Assembly: GCA_001247695.2 (NCBI GenBank)
Contig: LGRX02025947.1
Location: 19,923 to 83,922 of the forward strand
Direction: 5' to 3'
Length of the DNA stretch: 64,000 nucleotides
Source: Cymbomonas tetramitiformis
Lineage: Eukaryota; Chlorophyta; Pyramimonadophyceae; Pyramimonadales; Pyramimonadaceae
This document shows positions 11,266 to 22,000 of this stretch, piece by piece. Position numbers and translations under genes: made by a program. The notes beneath the pieces are model-generated. The model saw only the letters and a program-made list of their open reading frames with translations. It searched no databases and was not told the origin of the DNA. Each line of letters opens with the position of its first letter. The first letter of the stretch is position 1.

Positions 11266-11886
11266 GGCGGCCGTTGTCGGTAAAAGTGTCCGTAAGAATG
11301 TCGGTAAAGAAATGTCGGAATAGAATCACAGGGCGTGAAGCAGACGAAAGATGGAAGAAAACACCACCACTGAACGTGGGTGGGCTATAACCTTATGTGA
11401 AAGTAGATATACATCAATATATATATACTTGTCAACTGAGTGTGAAGGCACAGTGAGATAGGGTTTCGTGATAAAACATGAAATATATGTATTTGTGTGT
11501 GTATATATATATATATATACTGTAACTGTCATTGTGAAAATGCAGGCGTGACAAGCTTGCGGAAACTAAAGTCAAATATAACAAATGTTTAGCGGGCTTT
11601 AGGGTTCGGGAGCCTGTGACACAGTGCCACATACACCACTGCAAGTGACATCCAGGCGAGGGGTGACACACGGGTGCACCGCTCCCCCTAGGGGGTGGCA
11701 TCCCCGTGACACCACCTCACCCCGAAGGTGGGAGGTGCACTGCAGGGCCAACCGGTACACCCGGACATGCGGCTGCTAAAAGAAATGTTAGAATGTCAAC
11801 TCACGAGAGGCCTTTCTTAACCTAGCTAGAGGCAAATCCATGCTGTGGCGCTAGTTTAATTCTACATATCTAGCCCGATTTCCAAA

Positions 11887-12960
11887 TTAGGGTTGTGGCA
11901 AATTGCCCTCCACATCGCCGGTGACAGCTGAGTTGGGCAACCAAACTGGCGAAGAGCGGAAAGCCGGCCAGGTGTCGTCCTCATCGGGGAAGACGACGCC
12001 GTAGCAGGCAGGCTCCTCAGGTCCATCAAGCAGCGGAGAGGCGGCATCGTCCGTGGTGTGCACCACCAGAGCGCCGCTGCCGACGCGGACGGGGTCGATC
12101 GCGTCACCCCCACCAGGTGCAGGCAGGGAGAGGCGAACGGAGTGGAATGCTGGCGCAGTCGGCGGCTCCGCGGGTGGAGCTGGCGGGCTCACCGCAGGAG
12201 GCGGCACCGTGAGTGCGGCGACGGACACATCGAGCGCGCGACGGGCGGGCTGTGGCTGCCCGCGATACCTCAAGATGTTTGTCGTTGGCGAAAGCTCGTC
12301 GATGCACACGTACGGGCAAGCACCACGGGTGTCGGCGTGGGAGTCCGTGGCGTTCCTCATGCGGAAGCAGACGGTGCACGGGAAGCCTGTACCCACCCAC
12401 TTGCGGCACAGGGAGGCGGGCGAATCGGCTGTCCATTTGCCCTTCAAGGGCGCCAGCGACTCGGCACGAAGCGCCATGGCAGTCGGGGAACGTGGAGGAG
12501 GTGAGGGCTTCTGAGGCGCGCCCTTAGGGCGGTAGCCAGAGCCCTCGGGTGGGATGTCAGGAGTGGCGGAGGGCGAGAGTGTGGCAAGGGGACTCTCGTC
12601 CCGAAACGCCGATGGAAAGGCGAGGCGGATGCGAAGGGCAAGGCGGGCAAAGGTGAAGGTGGCACCCGCCCGCAACTCGCGCAGCACCACCAGATAAAGG
12701 GGGGCTACGTACGGTGACTGCTTCGCGGACTCTGACAAAATGTGCCAGAGGTCCGCCACGCGGTCGCTGTCGTTGTACGCCGGCTTGATCTTCTGGTGGC
12801 GGTCGCCAAGTCGTCGGATTAGGGCAAGCTGTGGGGCGGGGTCCTCGGTCTCGGTGAGCACAACCGCCCGCAGCTGGGTCCAGAAACGCATGCCGTCGGT
12901 GTCGGGCACGCCCTCGACCTCGTACCGTAAGCGCTGCAGAGCGTAGCGGCCGTCGGCGGG
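11887..12960 (-). pseudogene. Gag of family-X retroelement, N-terminus missing
   Basis: The frame is open from about 12960 (ALQRLRYEVEGVPDTDG) through the start codon candidate at 12909 to a stop at 11887. A Gag-like helical part (RVADLWHILSESAKQ...RLALRIRLAF) is followed by a Pro/Ser-rich linker, a finger C-x2-C-x9-H-x6-C-x3-C (CTVC...SHADTRGACPYVC), a second Pro/Ala-rich region and an acidic tail ACYGVVFPDEDDTWPAF...PVWLP. The tail recurs at 57790-57900. Directly downstream are the purine tract and the family-X LTR (11709-11392), which fits a gag-only or pol-less element. The N-terminus is cut where it meets the membrane-protein ORF near 12960. Confidence 0.55.
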
Positions 12961-14561
12961 GTGGTGGCGGTCACATTCGTGAAAAACGCTGAGTGCGTTC
13001 CCACGAAGCGGATGCGGAAGGATGCTGAAGAGGTCAAGAGGAGCTCGTTGACGGTGACGTGGTAAAAGTCATGATCGTGCTTCAGGTCGAGTAGCTTGAC
13101 CGCCTCGTGATAAGAGACGGGGTACAACACGTGAGCCAGTCCAGAAAGGAGGGCGTTGAAGTCAACGTCGGCAGTCGCGGTGTCCAAAGTGCAACCAGTG
13201 GGTATGCCTCTTGAGGCCAGTGGACTTGAGGAAAGAAAGTAGATCGCTGCCACACTGTACTGGAATGCGTAGGCGAGCTGGTCGATGTACTCATCCTCGC
13301 GCCCCTCCTCCACAGGCGTGGTTCCCAATACGTCGGGATCGTTGAAGTAGTCGAAAGCCGTAGGGGCGTTGACCGTAGATGTCGGCTTAGAGCGCAATGA
13401 CGAAGTTCCCACAATTTTGCGGCGTCCACGGGATGAAACAGGGGTACCCTGCGAGCCTGAGGGCGAATGCCGCGCGGGCGATTTCATGTATGTAAAAGAC
13501 GGCATCAGCTGTCCTGCATTTATCCCCGGATGTGCGCCAGTATCAACATCTTCTGATCGCGGTACATTCATCGCGGTGATCGCCATGCCCGCGTCTAAAT
13601 AACTACTCGCCAAGACGAAATGTGGTACGATAGACCCCAAAGCGAGCGCGACGAAGACGACCATTTCGCCTACGTATCGCTCCGGGAGGTCGCGGCGTCC
13701 GAAGTATCGCGTCAGTGCGTGGTTATGGTCGGCGTCGTCATGCGTGGATGCGCGTAGCGTGGCGATCCCGGCCGAAGCGTTGTAGATGTCCATGATAAAA
13801 CTTAGGTACTGCACCGCCGCTGCCACCGTTCTACCAAGCTTGTACTGCTGGTTGATGGGCTCGATAAGCACGTGCACGACGGTTATGTATCCGCAGAACA
13901 GTATTTCAAGCGCCACGGACCGTAGGCCTATGTACAGCGCGATGACGAACGAATCCGTGCCAAATAGCATGGCGCCGTGCTGCACGATGCGCAGCAGCAC
14001 GATCGTCGACAACACCGAATACGCCGCGACGGCGTAATACGTTCTTCGGGAGAAGGTCGCGGTGGTGTTGAGACTAAGCACGTTTTGTATTTGGGTGACA
14101 CTGCCCAGCATGCCGTAGGCCGTCATGGCTGCCACAAACGCGAACACGATGCCCGAGTCCAGTTTGTGCGCGCCGCACGGATTGCTTGCGTACAGCACGT
14201 GCGCGTTTGCGTAGTCGCGCTCGTCGTGAAGGCAGCTGTACAGCGAAAAGATGCTGGCGGTTAAGCTCCATAAATCGATCCCTAAAGTGAGTCCGATTAA
14301 TGCGACAGTGCACAACGCGGTGTTCCACTGGCGCATGTGAGACAGCAGCATGCCGAACAAGGCCAAAAAATGTATGGTGGGCGCGTAGTACAGGAATCCG
14401 TTAACGCTGTAGAGCAGGCCCGTCACGAAAATCGATAGACTCTGCAGCACGTCAAAATAGAGCTGCACGTGCACCCGACATCGCAGTTGGTTGACGACCT
14501 GACGGTTTTCGATCTGCGCCTGTATTTTTTGTGCGCCACTATCGAAGTTGGCCTCGGCCAT
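12960..14561 (-). pseudogene. Multi-pass membrane protein of unknown family, C-terminus truncated
   Basis: Starts MAEANFDSGAQKIQ at 14561 and is open for about 530 codons to the junction near 12960, after which the frame runs into retroelement sequence. I count seven to eight hydrophobic segments (for example FDVLQSLSIFVTGLLYSVNGFLYY, FLALFGMLL, CTVALIGLTLGIDLW, GIVFAFVAAMTAYGML, YAVAAYSVLSTIVLL, FVIALYIGLRSVALEILFCGY, MVVFVALALGSIVPHFVLA), then a Ser/Pro-rich cytosolic-type tail with RGRRK. No introns. The topology recalls viral multi-pass envelope proteins or transporters, but I recognise no signature. It is first in a minus-strand intronless block and unlike the spliced host genes. Confidence 0.55.
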
Positions 14562-14722
14562 TGCGTACTATCGACACGTAATACACGGTAGTGCGAGAGT
14601 TGTATGTATACGCGAGTCCGCGCATTCGCGGTTTCAATATGGTATGTATACATGCACATACGCACTAAGGATACGTATGTAAATACCAGCACACGCAGCG
14701 GTGGCCTACTTTGCACGGGCAT

Positions 14723-15288
14723 TCACGTTCGTCGCTGCACAACTAAGTTCGAGTAAACATCCGCGTAATCGGCGCTCACCGCGCGTCGCTCAACGACTTC
14801 AAACAGGTCGAGCATAGGTGTGAAAAACGGGTGCCACGTGTTCTCCCTTGCGCAACAAAAAATTCGCGCAGGATGCTGCATTAGGTACAGGTGCTGACGT
14901 TCTTCGTTGCAAGTCTCGTCGCACGTCTCCTGCTCGTCCAAAGCGCGCGAGGCGACGTCGTCGGTGCTGGTTAAGGTCGTTGCGGTTGAGGTTGATTCGG
15001 AGGATTTGGTTTGCTGCACGCTCATGAAAGTTTTGATGATATCGAAGAGCACCACCGGATGTTTGCTCCGCGCCGTGCTGACATTTATCTTGATCGGTTT
15101 GATGAAGTCGGCTCGGCGAAGCATCCATTTCTGACTGTCCATTGTCGGTAACGACTGCAGAAACGACGAGCACTGGGCCACACGCTGCTCTCGGGACCAT
15201 TCACTGGAAAAGTTCGCCACCAACGCCCGAGTTTTTTGGGTGAAGGTTTCGCACCGCCACCCACGCGGCACGCAGCCGCAGGCGAGTA
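14723..15288 (-). pseudogene. Unknown ORF, distal part of a long broken ORF
   Basis: Open frame ending VYSNLVVQRRT at 14723, containing TFTQKTRALVANF, VNVSTARSKHPVVLFDIIKTFMSVQQ and ALDEQETCDETCNEERQH. Upstream it is cut by a MITE (15289-15621). With the MITE ignored, the frame continues into the sequence just below the stop of the ORF at 15730 and lies in that same frame, so this is probably the C-terminal part of one much longer gene reaching back to 18193. A hydrophobic run (FFLLLCVLACGC) spans the MITE site. No known domain. Confidence 0.4.
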
Positions 15289-15621
15289 CAGTAATACTGC
15301 ATATTTAAGAGAACAGGGATATGCGATCAGCCAGCCTCATCGGAAAAAGTGAACCCCCCCCACGCCAACGGCGCTTAACGAAGCGCGATCCAATAAGGTC
15401 CGCGATAACCAGGTTTGTTCTTTATTTGCGACCATACCATATTTAATACATGGTTTAACATGATTTCCCAACCATATTTCCTCATCTAGCCAGCTCCCGT
15501 TCTCTTATTTGGACCCATTCTCTTAACGATTTGAAAAGGCTCAGGGTCATCGGAAAAAACGCGACCCCCAAACGCTGGCTGGTCTCTTATCGTCGATTCT
15601 CTTAAAAGTGAGGTATTACTG
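15289..15621. mobile_element. MITE 1, TA target duplication
   Basis: Begins CAGTAATACTGCATATTTAA and ends TTAAAAGTGAGGTATTACTG, imperfect inverted ends, flanked by TA on both sides (15287-15288, 15622-15623). Length 333 bp, no coding capacity. Same family as 17140-17380, 35351-35915 and 45329-45942. TA duplication and CAGT ends suggest a Tc1/mariner-type transposase mobilised it. Confidence 0.75.
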
Positions 15622-15729
15622 TACGCAGAGCAAAAGGAAAAACCCGACGCGCGCGTCGTTCACCAGGATGTCCGGTTGCCGTTTACGTTTGTGCTTCAGG
15701 GCGCCGACGAGTAACGCTAACGCAGTTCG

Positions 15730-17139
15730 CTACGATTCGTCCACGTTTGCGAGATGCAGTTTTTGATCTTCGACGACCCAACCCAGGATGAAACCTACAT
15801 CGCGCAGCGCTGTGCTTTCCTCAGCGACACGCACGCCGAACTGCGCGTAGACCGGATCCCGCAGGCGCCACACGTCGTCGGCGAGGTCCACAAGCATCGT
15901 CACAGTTGTACGCGTGTCTTGCAACCTGACGCGTTCCAGGCTCGCGACGATCGCTTCCAGAGAAACAACAGCTCGGTTACGTACAGTGAAATACGCGTTT
16001 ATTAGACCGAAGAGCGCGGGATACTCGTGGTCCACCGCGACCGCGGTGCGACTCTCATCAAGCGCCGCCACAAGCACCGTCGCGTCGCGCATCCAGCGGG
16101 ACCAAACGACGCGAGCGGTGTGCACAACGTCCAGATATCGGTAATGGTCGGTGTGTTTCAGAACATGACAGGCGTGCGTCTCCGCACGAAGCGTGTCGCG
16201 TATCCGTTGCATGTCTCCGCTGACGTAGCCGTTCCATTGTGTGCCCAGCTGCGCCTCGAAGTGTTCCGTCGAGTTCACGCGGACATGTCGCGCGATGTAC
16301 AAAACACGCGCTGTGGGCGCGTTGCAGTAAGTTATGTGGTGGACCTGGATCACTTCCTGGGATACGCGATCGAGGAACTCCGGCGACAGCGAGCTGCACT
16401 CCCGCTCGCGAGACAACGCGCGCGTGTAAACGTCCACCGCGTACAACAGATGGGCGCACCGCGTTTGCATAAAAGCCCGCACGTGTTCGATTTCCGAGTC
16501 AGCGCCGTGCGCCAGGGATGCCCATAAGGCGACGGGCACGTCGTACCGCTCAGGCGCGTTGCGCAAACACAGGTTCCACACGATGAAGGCGCCGATCACG
16601 GGGCGCATGCGCCGCAGGTGGTCGGCGTCGGGCGACTGCGTGTATCGAGCCAGCACGTGCGTGCGCTGGTCGCAATATCGTCCGGCGACGTCCGCGAAAA
16701 ACCATTTCGCGGATTTTATGTACGGGTGCAGGATACAATCAGGGGCGGCGCCGTTCGTGATGCCGTCCGTTAGGAGGCGGGCAGCGCCTTCGCCCCACGC
16801 GTACAATCCGTCGACGACGCAGCCGTGCCGCACCGTCAACATGTCAAGGTACGGCGTGATATTGGCTTGGTGCGCCAGCGCGGAGTACAGCTGCACCATC
16901 AGAGTCGCGCACAGACCCGTCACGCGTTCCTGCGGCGGCGTCACGAGGTTGCACGAGACGGCGCGGTCGTCGTTGACGTAGAGTTGCATATTAGCGTCGC
17001 ACACACCCAGCGAATGCACGATGGCCTGATTTGTGGCGATAAGAGTCGCAAGGCGGTCATCGTCGCCGTCCTCATCGTCCGAGTAGCGCCAAAGAAACGC
17101 GTGAAGAGCACGCGTTCGTTGTCCGCAGTAGGTGGGATA
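15730..17139 (-). pseudogene. Unknown ORF, middle part of a long broken ORF
   Basis: Open to the edge of MITE 2 and 470 codons long if read from the MITE border; the first internal start is at 17019. Contains MHSLGVCDANMQLYVNDD, a region with repeated CAHLLYAVDVYTRALS-type helices, and ends VEDQKLHLANVDES. No Walker, zinc or catalytic motif is visible. The reading frame joins, across MITE 2, with the frame at 17383-17713. GC content is high and there are no introns, as for its neighbours. Confidence 0.45.
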
Positions 17140-17380
17140 CAGTAATACCTCACATTTAAGGAAATGCTAGGTTAAGGAAACAGCCAGGTTTTCGGGGGGG
17201 GTCGGAAAAATGCGGAAAAGGCTAGGCTAACTTTTTGGTTACAGTGTTAAGGCCGTAACGAAACACAGTGTTAATATAAGGAACCCAGTGTTAAGCGTTG
17301 AGGCTGGGGGTCAGAAAAATACGGGAAAAAGCTAGGTCTGGCTCCAAATTCCCTGTTTCCTTAGATGTGAGGTATTACTG
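17140..17380. mobile_element. MITE 2, TA target duplication, inside an ORF
   Basis: Ends CAGTAATACCTCACATTTAA and TTAGATGTGAGGTATTACTG form clean inverted repeats of about 27 bp; TA at 17138-17139 and 17381-17382. Length 241 bp. It interrupts a protein frame that is continuous on either side once the MITE and one TA are disregarded, so the insertion post-dates an intact gene. Confidence 0.85.
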
Positions 17381-17382
17381 TA

Positions 17383-18193
17383 GGCGTCCCGCAGCCAGGT
17401 AAACTCGGACCACGCGCACGCCCACACGGTGCGGTCGTTCACGCACCCGGGCCATCGTTTACGATCGCGCGCTGGGCCGGTGGATTCGTGCACCCCAAAC
17501 CAAAAATAGAACAACGATTTCAGCATGGCGTGCAGTTTGGACATCAAATTCGGCGAATGCACGTCGCGCGCGTACGTTTCATCGAGGGCGGTGGTCGCCG
17601 ACGACGTTTTGTCGGCGCAATGCGCGGTTAGAGTGAGATCTGCTGTACCGCGTTGCGCAACCATCATCAGCGTTTTGTAACCGGTACCGAAACGATCCAC
17701 CTCGGCAACTTTGCTGTACAAAAAAAAGAATCACCAAATTGTGCAGGAACGCGCCGTTGGTTATCAAGCGTTGTATCGCCTTGTTGTGATGGCAACGCAC
17801 GTATCTACCGCGTGGTTTTTTTGTTTGCATGTGGTCGTCAAAGGTGGCGTGCAGGGTGGGGCCATCGTCGTGCATCGCAAAGTATTTTTCCGGTGCATGA
17901 ACGGTCGCTTTGTAATACGCCTCGCTCACTTCGTCGAAATTCTCGTAGTGTAAAACGATAATATCGTTTATGTGCAAACGCCTGGCCGTGGCGTCCAAAA
18001 CGCACACAACACCGGCGTCTAAACCGTGTAAAATTACATGCATTTTTTTGCAACACGCATGCACGTGCACAGCTTTGCAATCGGTCGAAGGCAGTAGCAC
18101 GTCGCACATGAGATTGTCGAGCGCCCGGTTCGCTCCGTGAATGTCGTTCACGAGGGCGCGGTCGATCAGCGAGGTTAGCGCGTTATTCTCCAT
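17383..18193 (-). pseudogene. Unknown ORF, N-terminal part, with A-run frameshift
   Basis: Starts MENNALTSLIDRALV at 18193. The frame carries VHVHACCKKMHVILHGLDAGVVCVLDATARRLHINDIIVLHYENF and stays plausible to LHNLVILFF; at a run of eight A (about 17719-17726) the sensible reading moves to another frame (YSKVAEVDRFGTGYKTLMM...ALDETYARDV...CVNDRTVWACAWSEFTWLRD). Either a real lesion or a homopolymer sequencing error. A TATATATAAAA element about 55-65 bases upstream of the ATG suits transcription on this strand. No family recognised. Confidence 0.5.
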
Positions 18194-18249
18194 GCTTCGG
18201 GAAGCTACCGCGACTACAACGCGAATTGAACGTCACGAATGGGCGTATC

Positions 18250-18265
18250 ATTTTATATATATACG
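18250..18265 (-). promoter_or_regulatory. TATA-like element upstream of the ORF at 18193
   Basis: Minus-strand reading gives GTATATATATAAAATG, ending about 57 bases before the ATG at 18193. Position and sequence suit a TATA box; no other test possible here. Confidence 0.4.
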
Positions 18266-18388
18266 CCGAAATTTCGTCGCGTAGTTACCATCAAAAAAGT
18301 CCGCACGTCGTCGATTAACGCGCCTTTAAACCAGGCCGACGCTAAAAGGTTGGGGGTTGTGTTCTTTGAACGCGCACACCTAAAAACC

Positions 18389-19021
18389 TCACTCGGGTTT
18401 GAAACTATACATCGTATGACCTTGCAGTGTGCCCTTCACGAGAGCGTCCTGAAACTCGCGCACGCTGCGCATCTCCGCTTCACGTGCTGCTTTCGCCTCC
18501 TCGTCGCGCTCACGCATCAACTTGAGCGTATCGAAGGTCGACTTGAGCATGCGCGCGTGCTCAAGATGCGATTCGCGAACACGACGCAGCTCTTCGGTGA
18601 GCGCGCCGAGTGCGCCGACCTGAATCGACAAGTCTGCTTGCGCGGGTTCGCTGCGCGCATCGTCCACGACCGCTTGGGCGGGCGCGGCGTCAGCACGTTT
18701 GCGCTTAACAAGCGCAACCGGTGACGCGTGCAACGACGATGCTTTCTTCGACGTCGGACATTTCTTCGTATCGAGGATGGTCTCCATCATCTCCAGGCAC
18801 AACCCGCGCATCTTCGATCCCACGGAGTCGACGTCCACGGTCGCACTGCCGCGCAGCTGAATGTTGGCACTCGCGATTTTGGGCACGGGTGGGCCTTCCA
18901 AGCTAGCAAACGCAGGGTGGCTCATGATGGTCTTGTTCTGCGCAATCGCGTGATGGAAGAACTTTAAATCGACTGTATCAATATTGACGGTCCTCGTGGA
19001 ATTCAGTAATGGTGCTAGCGC
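18389..19021 (-). pseudogene. Coiled-coil protein fragment, N-terminus replaced by retrotransposon
   Basis: The frame from the retrotransposon junction (about 19021) to a stop at 18389 contains NIDTVDLKFFHHAIAQNKTIMSHPAF, a VKRKRAD basic cluster that may be a nuclear signal, then a long charged helix (LTEELRRVRESHLEHARMLKS...LMRERDEEAKAAREAEMRS) predicted as coiled coil, ending MYSFKPE. The retroelement frame (ERVLRRFWW) is fused directly upstream, so the native start is lost. Family unknown; same intronless block as its neighbours. Confidence 0.5.
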
Positions 19022-22000
19022 ATTCCACCAGAAGCGTCGCAGGACTCGTTCCAGAGTTTTGTCCCTGCCCGCGTGTCCAGCGGAAACAGAGGCGTGCGCC
19101 TCTTGCAGCACTACCTCACGGCGTGGTGAATCTTCTCCCAGTACCAACTGATAGCGTCCAGCGCTCACCTTCCACAACACATTTCCCACCACGCAGAAGT
19201 CACGAGTGCGTTGATGCGGAGCTTCTTGGATTTCTTTCCTTAAAGTCTGTAGGGGGCCAGGTCGCTCATATTCCGCTTGCAGCGCTTTGAGAAACTGACC
19301 TCCTGATATCTGCTGATGCAGGTCTCGAACGCTGGCCGCTTCTCCAGTACAGTACGCACGATAGGAGGAGGGGAACTCGTCTTCCTTTCCCGCTTGACAC
19401 GCTGTCGAGCTGGCGGAGCGTACACCACTAGCAGGGGCCAAGGGAGATCCAGAAGGACTCCATCCGGGGCAGCGAACATCTGCACAGGTTCTCCTTGAGC
19501 GTCATGGGTAGGAATAATGTACTCCACTCTCATTCCCGCAGATCTGAACAACTGCCGCCACTGTGGCATGCGAGACTGAAAGTCAGGAAGGACAAAGAGA
19601 GCTGAAGTATTCTCAGGGTCCAGACGCCATTCTTCCACATATCTCCTCAGTACGGCCTCGATGGTCAAATGGTTGGAGGAGAAGGGAGGATTGCACCAGA
19701 CGTTCAACCCTCGCCAGTTTTCCTTCAAGCAGTCCGTCCAGTAGCGGTTGACCTGACGATTCTTTCCTCCCAAGTCGCAACAGGCGTCCACCTCGAAAGG
19801 TCCATATTCTTGACTCAAGAAGTCGAACATGTCCGCACGGAACTTCCAGTCCTGTCGGTCGCTGGGCTCCAGGAGTCTGGTTGAGGCCTCGCTGCACTTC
19901 GGCGTTGCTGAGTAATCAACAGGGGTCTTCCTGGGAGAAGGAGGCGAGGATGCTGTCAGTTTGCCAGAGCGCGTCTGAACTGCCAGGGTTGCTTCCTCGT
20001 ACCCGGTTTCGGCCAGCTGCAGGGTATGTAAGGCGTCCATCCAGAGTTGAGGGGAGTCCATCCAGGTGAGAGTCCCACTGTACGCGAGAACTGGTTCCGG
20101 ATCTTTGGTCTTGGCGCTGTTGGACTTGCGCTCCTTCAACTTGTTGGGATCTACCACTCCCAGGGGCGCACGTCCTTGGCGAGACTCTTTACCAGCGGCA
20201 GGTCGAAACTTGTTGGCAGTGTCTGCGGCTGAAGGAGGTCGCTGCGGTTTCCCAGTAACCGGGTGCACAAAGCCAGCTTCTACCAGTCCTTCTCTCGCGG
20301 AAATTTCCTTGTAGTCGGGTCGCCTGGACAGAGCGTCTGGAACCCAGAGTAGCGCCCCAGGAATGTACTCCATCTCGGGTACCCCTACCTCCACTAGATC
20401 CATGTACCATCGGGCTTGGCGTCGGCTGAGAGGTTGTCCGGGTGCCATTAACCAGACTAGGGGCTTATGGTCACCCTGCAATTGGAACTCGGTCCAGATG
20501 AGGTAGTGTCGCCAAGTTTGAGTAGTGCAGTGATGGAGAGCGCAGAGTTCTCTTTCGCCAGCATGGTAGTTCTGCTCGGCTCCATTAAACTGTCTGCTTT
20601 CAAAGGCGATAGGTTGCAATCCATTTCCTACGTCTTGCATCAGTACTCCCCCCAGCGCCACTCCACTGGCGTCAGTTTGTACCACGAAAGGATGCCGTCC
20701 TTCGGCCGCCGCTTTCATATTGGGTAGCGCCAGAGTGGGTGAAGAACATAGCGCCTTCTTAATCTCCTCGAAGGCCCAACGCTGCATGGGTCCCCATAGC
20801 CAAGCGACATCCCCTTTGGTGAGCTGAGTCAAGGGTTGTGCTACTTCCGAGAAGCCCAGCATGTACCGCCGGTAGTACCCAGCCAACCCCAAAAATTGGC
20901 GCACATGCGTGGCGTTTTCCAGAGCGGGCCAGTCCCTGATGGCGGCCAACTTATCATGTTGAGGTTGACTTCCTTCCCGTGAGATAACGTGCCCCAGAAA
21001 GCGTATCTGGGTCTGCAGTAGTTGACACTTAGACTCCTTGAGGTAGATGCCCTGGTTCTCACAGACTTCGAGAAATTGCTGGAGATGGGAAAGATGCTCC
21101 TCCAAGGTGTTGCTGAAGAGGATACAATCGTCCAGGAATATTCTTACAAAAGGAAGATGTCCCAGAGCTCGCTGCATGCGTCTCTGATAGCAGGAAGGAC
21201 TGTTGGTCAACCCCATGGGCATCACCAACCACTCATACGAGCCATAGGGAGAAGTGAACGCCGTCTTTTCCACATCCTCAGACGCCATAGCCATCTGCCA
21301 GAATCCATCTACCGCATCGAAGGAGGAGAAGTACTTGGCCCCATGCATGGAGTCGAACAACTGCTGAATGTCGGGAAGTGGATATTTGTCCTTGACGGTC
21401 AGGCTGTTGATGGCTCGGAAGTCGCAGACCATTCTGAGTACTTCAGATTTCCCTGGCTTGGGAACCATCAGCACTGGTGCAGCGAACGGACTTGAGGAAG
21501 GCCTGATGTAGCCCTTACTCAGGAGTTCATCCAGGCGTTCTCGCAGTTGAGTCAGCTCCACCATGGACATCTTATAGGGCCTCTTAGCAGGCGCGATACC
21601 ATTCCATCCCTCTTGCAGTCTCACATGGGCCACTTCATCTTTTCGCAGGGCGTCAAAGTTGGGCAGCGCTTCGCGAATTACTCGAGGTGAAAAGGACTCG
21701 ATCAGCTTTTGAAACTTCTTTCTCCACTCGGGGGAGATTGAAGGGTCCTCCAAATTCTCGCTGGTGGCCATCGCTGATAACATCGAAGTCCCTACCAAAG
21801 GTGTCGCATAGGCCACTAAGATGTCGTGGGGTGTCGCGGCACTGTCCATTCCCGCATATCTGCGCCGATAGGCTTTGATCTCCTTGGTCGCTTGGGCCGC
21901 TGATAACATTACCATCGGTTCCAGAGCCATCGCGGTTCTCTCGCCTTTGCGTGTGGAGCTACGCCCCGGCGAACATCCCTGTATCCGCACGGATTTGCCA

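Larger units (their letters stand above)
8516..11709 (-). mobile_element. Family-X LTR-internal-LTR element, interrupted by a solo LTR
   Basis: On the minus strand: LTR 11709-11392 (starts TCACGGGGATGCC), internal region 11391-10094, a purine-rich GTGAGGTGGTG tract, second LTR from 10093 (TCATGGGAGTGCC) to about 8516. The second LTR is split by the 1317-bp family-M solo LTR at 8537-9853. The first LTR is itself preceded by a GGGGTGAGGTGGTG tract and the Gag ORF at 11887-12960, so gag-element and mini-element share one LTR in tandem. Confidence 0.65.

Noticed and set aside
12960..14561. Herpesvirus glycoprotein M-like identity for the multi-pass ORF
   Set aside because: The number of membrane segments is similar, but no sequence motif supports it, so I left the family open.
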